Assembly (NCBI GenBank): GCA_001796995.1 | Contig: MGOB01000024.1 | Location: 18,973-33,774, forward strand | Direction: 5' to 3' | Length of the DNA: 14,802 bases | Source: Chloroflexi bacterium RBG_16_68_14 | GTDB taxonomy: Bacteria > Chloroflexota > Dehalococcoidia > DSTF01 > RBG-16-68-14 | Shown: piece by piece, positions 11,975 to 14,802 of the stretch | Layout of the letters: every line of letters starts with the position of its first letter | How positions within the stretch are numbered: the stretch's first letter is position 1 | Notes under the pieces: model-generated | The model's input: the letters and a program-made list of their open reading frames with translations, nothing else | Told to the model about the DNA's origin: nothing | The model's database searches: none | Translations under genes and position numbers: made by a program

Positions 11975-13438
11975 ATGGCGAAGAAGACCAACGGCTCGCG
12001 AACCTACGAGGACCTGGTGCTGGACGGCATGGAGGCGCGCCAGCAGGCGGACGACGCCAACTGGCGGCTGGGGGACCTGGCAGCCGAAGTTGTGGGCGGC
12101 TACGGCGAAGGCAAGCTCCAGGACTTCGCCGAGAAGATCGGCGTCGAATACAAGACGCTACGCAACTACCGACGCATCGCCAAGCTGTTCTCCGAAAATG
12201 CCCGACGTCGGGCATATCTCGCCTTCGGCCACTACGACGCCGTGGCCGCCCGCAAGGACGCGGAGTCCTGGCTCGGGAGGGCAGAACGGCGTCGCTGGAG
12301 TATTCGGGAACTGCGAGATGCGCTGAAGGACGCCGATGACCGCGTGCGCGTGGAGCAAGCTGCGAGGCGAGCCGCCAGCATCGAGCATGATAGTAACTTC
12401 CACAGGGGCGACGCGCGCGAACTGATCGACGATCCTGTGCGTGGTTTGGAGGACGGCACTGTCAAGCTGGTCTTGACCGATCCACCGTTCGGCATGGATC
12501 GGAAGTCCCCGTCCGCCGACGCTGCCGAACGCTACCGGATCGAGGGTGACCAAACGAGGGATCAGGCGGCGGAGCTACTGCGCGCCGTCCTGCAAAGGCT
12601 GGCGCCAAAGCTCAGGGACGACGCCATGTGCGCGGTCTTCTGCTGGTGGAACGACACCGTCCTCCAAGGGGTGGTGGAGGAGTTCTTCGACGTCCATGGT
12701 CGCGTCCGGTGGGACAAGGGCCACGGCCCTGGCGGGAACTTCTTCATCTACGATGCCGAGGATATCATCATCGGCACGAGGAAGGGCGCGCCGCTTCTGC
12801 CGACGTTCTTCTTCCCATTCCACGGGACGTTACTCTACGCCCGGCCAGCAGAGTTCGTTCGCATCCACCCTATGGAGAAGCCCGACCTATTGCTCTCTGA
12901 ACTGATCCTCGCCACGACTGTGGAGAGGGACATCGTCGTCGACCCGTTCGCCGGATCGGGCGCGTCCCTGGCCGCTGCCGCTAACCTCGGTCGCGCCTAC
13001 TGGGGGGCGGAACTGAACAAGAACGCCACGGGAAGGGAGATGACTTGGTACGCGCGCGGCCTGGAGCGGCTCAGGGGCACCAGCATGCTAACCAAGGACA
13101 TGATCGAGGAGAAGCTGAGCGAGGTGTACCGCCTCGGACGCTACGACTTCAGGAACGTCCCTCACTACGCCCTAGACTACCGAATACGGCGGCATCCCAA
13201 GTACCACGATCATGACTGTGAACGGGAAGGCTGCGAAGCCGCCGACCGACTCGCCGAGGCGTACCCGTTCGTCCGTCCGACCTATAAGGTCGTTGGAGGG
13301 CGCGCGGTGAGGATCACGGGTATGAGACCGGACGGGACCGTGATCCTGGCCACGGACAAGGACACCGCCGGTCGTGGGACGCGCAAACGGGCAACCTCAG
13401 CAAAGCGCCCTCGCGCTGCCAAGCGCAAAACCGCCTAG
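11975..13438 (+). CDS. Beta-class DNA methyltransferase with N-terminal helix-turn-helix-like domain
   Basis: A 487-residue protein from the ATG at 11975, eight bases after AGGAG; the open frame begins at 11534 but the earlier part crosses the divergent gene. Residues about 11-120 are homologous to the N-terminal domain of the MT-A70 gene (shared EARQQ, RNYRR, ARRRA, WSIRELRDA). The catalytic part has DPPFGMD (169-175, motif IV) before DPFAGSG (323-329, motif I), the order of beta-class amino-methyltransferases; the target-recognition region should lie between. It probably makes N6-methyladenine or, less likely, N4-methylcytosine in double-stranded DNA. About 140 extra C-terminal residues carry a His/Cys cluster (HPKYHDHDCEREGC, near 408-421) and a basic tail, RKRATSAKRPRAAKRKTA. 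No cognate nuclease is adjacent. Confidence 0.88.
   Translation: MAKKTNGSRTYEDLVLDGMEARQQADDANWRLGDLAAEVVGGYGEGKLQDFAEKIGVEYKTLRNYRRIAKLFSENARRRAYLAFGHYDAVAARKDAESWLGRAERRRWSIRELRDALKDADDRVRVEQAARRAASIEHDSNFHRGDARELIDDPVRGLEDGTVKLVLTDPPFGMDRKSPSADAAERYRIEGDQTRDQAAELLRAVLQRLAPKLRDDAMCAVFCWWNDTVLQGVVEEFFDVHGRVRWDKGHGPGGNFFIYDAEDIIIGTRKGAPLLPTFFFPFHGTLLYARPAEFVRIHPMEKPDLLLSELILATTVERDIVVDPFAGSGASLAAAANLGRAYWGAELNKNATGREMTWYARGLERLRGTSMLTKDMIEEKLSEVYRLGRYDFRNVPHYALDYRIRRHPKYHDHDCEREGCEAADRLAEAYPFVRPTYKVVGGRAVRITGMRPDGTVILATDKDTAGRGTRKRATSAKRPRAAKRKTA
12198..12215. repeat. 18-bp palindrome inside the beta-class methyltransferase gene
   Basis: ATGCCCGACGTCGGGCAT is perfect and lies over the codons for NARRRA in the N-terminal domain, homologous to the palindrome at 8357-8374 in the MT-A70 gene. 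The central CGACGTCG is identical; flanking pairs differ but stay complementary. Confidence 0.85.
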
Positions 13439-13811
13439 CCCCCCCGCCACCAGTCCGAACGCTCGCTTTGCCGCCCGCCGGCCGGCTGTTCCCCGGCGGC
13501 CCGATGGCCGCGCGCAGGAACGGCACGCAGGACTCCCGCTGTATCCGGTCCGCGTGCTACCGCGAACGCGCCGCTGGGCGGAGAGCCCTCTGAACCGCGC
13601 GCCAGTAGCCGCCACGATCATCGGCTAGTCTCGCGGGTCCGCCAGGGGCCCGGGCTTGTCTTGGACTCTGCGGTAGGCGGTCCCGGGGTTGGCCCCGGGG
13701 CGAAGCCAAAGTGACGGGATATGACAACCCGAGTGGCTCCCGACGCCGGCCGTCGCCACTGTTTGGTGGCCGCCCACGCGCATCGCCACAGAACGGTAGA
13801 ATACTCGCGGC
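13439..13811. other. Intergenic region of about 370 bp with a GC hairpin
   Basis: No gene is supported on either strand. CCCGGGG-TTGG-CCCCGGG (13682-13699) is a perfect 7-bp stem with a four-base loop but no T-run. The composition is very GC-rich up to about 13700 and more even afterwards, so a boundary between the element and a neighbouring locus could lie here. No tRNA or repeat of the left junction was recognised. Confidence 0.4.
13797..13802 (+). promoter_or_regulatory. Possible -10 element of a leaderless transcript
   Basis: TAGAAT ends nine bases before the ATG at 13812, and no Shine-Dalgarno sequence lies between. This spacing is what a leaderless mRNA starting at or near the ATG would show. 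No good -35 was seen at 16-18 bases. Confidence 0.3.
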
Positions 13812-14802
13812 ATGTCTATTGAAGGCCTAGAGCGCGAACTGCAGACGCATCTTGGGCCACCCGTGGCCGTTTCCTCTCCTAAGGAAGTCGATGTCGTCTG
13901 GCGTGTCAAAGGCTTCGAGATCGCGGTCTGCCACAATCCTGTACCGACCCGTAGTCGGCAAAGAGTATGGCGGGAGAGAGAAGCAGGGCGTGGCCTGCCG
14001 CTCTTGCTCGTGCTCCCAGACTCGATTGATGCCCAGCGCGCTGCGGTCGTGGGCCCGAGGGAATCAGCCTCCGAGCCTCGGACGTTGCGTGGCGCCGATC
14101 TTGCCCGGCTTATCATCGAGGCCCGTTCGCTTGCCCCTAATGCTGCCGCACGAGCTCTGGAGCAAGCCCTCGAACAGGCCGGGCGAGCTGCGGTGCCGGG
14201 TGTCCTGGTTCATGGCCTTCTCACCGACCACTACGTCCAGCGGCGATTCAATGCGCGCCCCGAGAAGAACGAGCTGGCTGGCGTTGCCGAGACGGCGGCA
14301 AAGGCCAAAGGTTGGCAGGATCGCCTGACTGCTCTCGGCTATGACCTCCGACAACTTGATCGGTTCGGGTACGTAGCCTACGCCGACGATATCGCCCTGG
14401 CCGTGATTCATCCCTACAACAGTCCCAGCTTCTTCAGCCGCATGGACGAACATGGCCGGCTCCCGGAAGGTGCGCTCATAGCGGAGTGCGAGGCGCGGGG
14501 CGCGCCATGGGGGATGCTCGTCGGTGGAGACCAGATCCGGCTGTTCGAGAGCCGCCCTGGAAGGGGAGCAGCCACCGACCGTTGGCTAGAGATAGATGCG
14601 GCCAATCTGGAGCCGGAGCGCACCTACCTTCTCGGTTTGCTGGCCCCGGCCAGCTTGCGCCAAGGTGGCGCAATGTCGCGCCTACTCAACGATGCAAGAG
14701 ATTTCGGGTCAGAGCTCCGGGACCGTTTGGACGATCAAATACGCAAGTTCGCCTTGCCCCATGTAGCCCAAGGGCTGGGCGACTGGCTGGCGTCAGCGGA
14801 AC
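13812..14802 (+). CDS. N-terminal part of a large Eco57I/type IIG-like restriction-modification protein
   Basis: An ATG at 13812 opens 330 codons that leave the right edge without a stop. Residues about 40-75 (FEIAVCHNPVPTRSRQRVWR, then GRGLPLLLVLP) and the later PGVLVHGLLTDHYVQRRF resemble the start of large type IIG/Eco57I-like enzymes and related defence methylases. Further on, GAPWGMLVGGDQIRLFE, RWLEIDAANLEPERTYLLGL and LAPASLRQGG are followed by LLNDARDFGSELRDRLDDQI and VAQGLGDWL. That succession is the pre-methylase segment of this group, with the SAM and NPPY motifs expected beyond the window. These proteins methylate adenine and may cleave DNA, alone or within multi-gene phage-defence loci. 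There is no ribosome site, and a -10-like TAGAAT is close. Codons look less GC-biased than in the element, so it may have a separate origin. The specific family is inferred. Confidence 0.65.
   Translation, partial: MSIEGLERELQTHLGPPVAVSSPKEVDVVWRVKGFEIAVCHNPVPTRSRQRVWREREAGRGLPLLLVLPDSIDAQRAAVVGPRESASEPRTLRGADLARLIIEARSLAPNAAARALEQALEQAGRAAVPGVLVHGLLTDHYVQRRFNARPEKNELAGVAETAAKAKGWQDRLTALGYDLRQLDRFGYVAYADDIALAVIHPYNSPSFFSRMDEHGRLPEGALIAECEARGAPWGMLVGGDQIRLFESRPGRGAATDRWLEIDAANLEPERTYLLGLLAPASLRQGGAMSRLLNDARDFGSELRDRLDDQIRKFALPHVAQGLGDWLASAE

Noticed and set aside
13660..13715. A tRNA or tRNA fragment as integration target near the GC hairpin
   Set aside because: The CCCGGGG/CCCCGGG stem lacks a TTCRANY loop, and no acceptor, D or anticodon arm can be drawn around it.
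13716..13725. GGGATATGAC as a right-hand copy of the left junction (GGGATGTGAC at 2449-2458)
   Set aside because: Only nine of ten bases match, with no similarity in the flanks, and a recombinase frame continued through it shows no sensible end. Such a match is expected by chance in 14.8 kb.
13625..14116. Minus-strand frame opposite the restriction-modification gene
   Set aside because: Ser/Arg-rich shadow of the plus-strand gene, which has recognisable segments.

Overview
The window is GC-rich bacterial DNA. It suggests a chromosome of a high-GC Gram-positive or Chloroflexota-like bacterium, and the phylum is a guess from composition and protein style only. Short helical proteins, GTG starts and clear GGAGG ribosome sites are common. 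No rRNA, tRNA or CRISPR array was recognised.

Left flank (1 to about 2465): ordinary chromosomal genes. These are the N-terminal part of a metallo-beta-lactamase-fold hydrolase running off the left edge, a decayed fragment of a mutY-like DNA glycosylase, a class I SAM-dependent methyltransferase, and a complete glyoxalase-II-like hydrolase.

Mobile element (from about 2465 to at least 13438): a large serine recombinase lies against the 3' end of the second hydrolase gene. Its reading frame continues antisense into that gene, as expected if the element integrated there. A 37-codon ORF overlaps the recombinase start by GTGA. Diverging from it is a RAMA/DUF2924-like protein with a classical C2H2 zinc finger, coupled to a 62-residue protein and followed by a clear terminator. 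A leftward run of small unknown genes (5190-6456) follows, then a gene-poor stretch, an XRE-type regulator, an MT-A70 adenine methyltransferase, a protein with a possible winged helix, and a repeat-rich intergenic region that may be an origin or control region. Next come three small genes (10051-11698) sharing one leader motif and Lys-rich N-termini. Last is a rightward beta-class DNA methyltransferase. No capsid, tail, portal or conjugation gene was recognised, so this looks like a small integrative element, phage satellite or decayed prophage. A right attachment site was not identified.

The two DNA methyltransferases carry a homologous N-terminal helical domain (about 58 identical residues in 100 aligned by eye) on unrelated catalytic architectures. 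Each gene has an 18-bp perfect palindrome at the same place in that domain, with compensating base changes. With the RAMA/zinc-finger protein, this suggests a DNA-modification module of writers plus a possible reader. The sequence supports the parts; the system is inference.

Right edge (13812-14802): the N-terminal third or so of a large Eco57I/type IIG-like restriction-modification protein. It may belong to the element or to a neighbouring defence locus.
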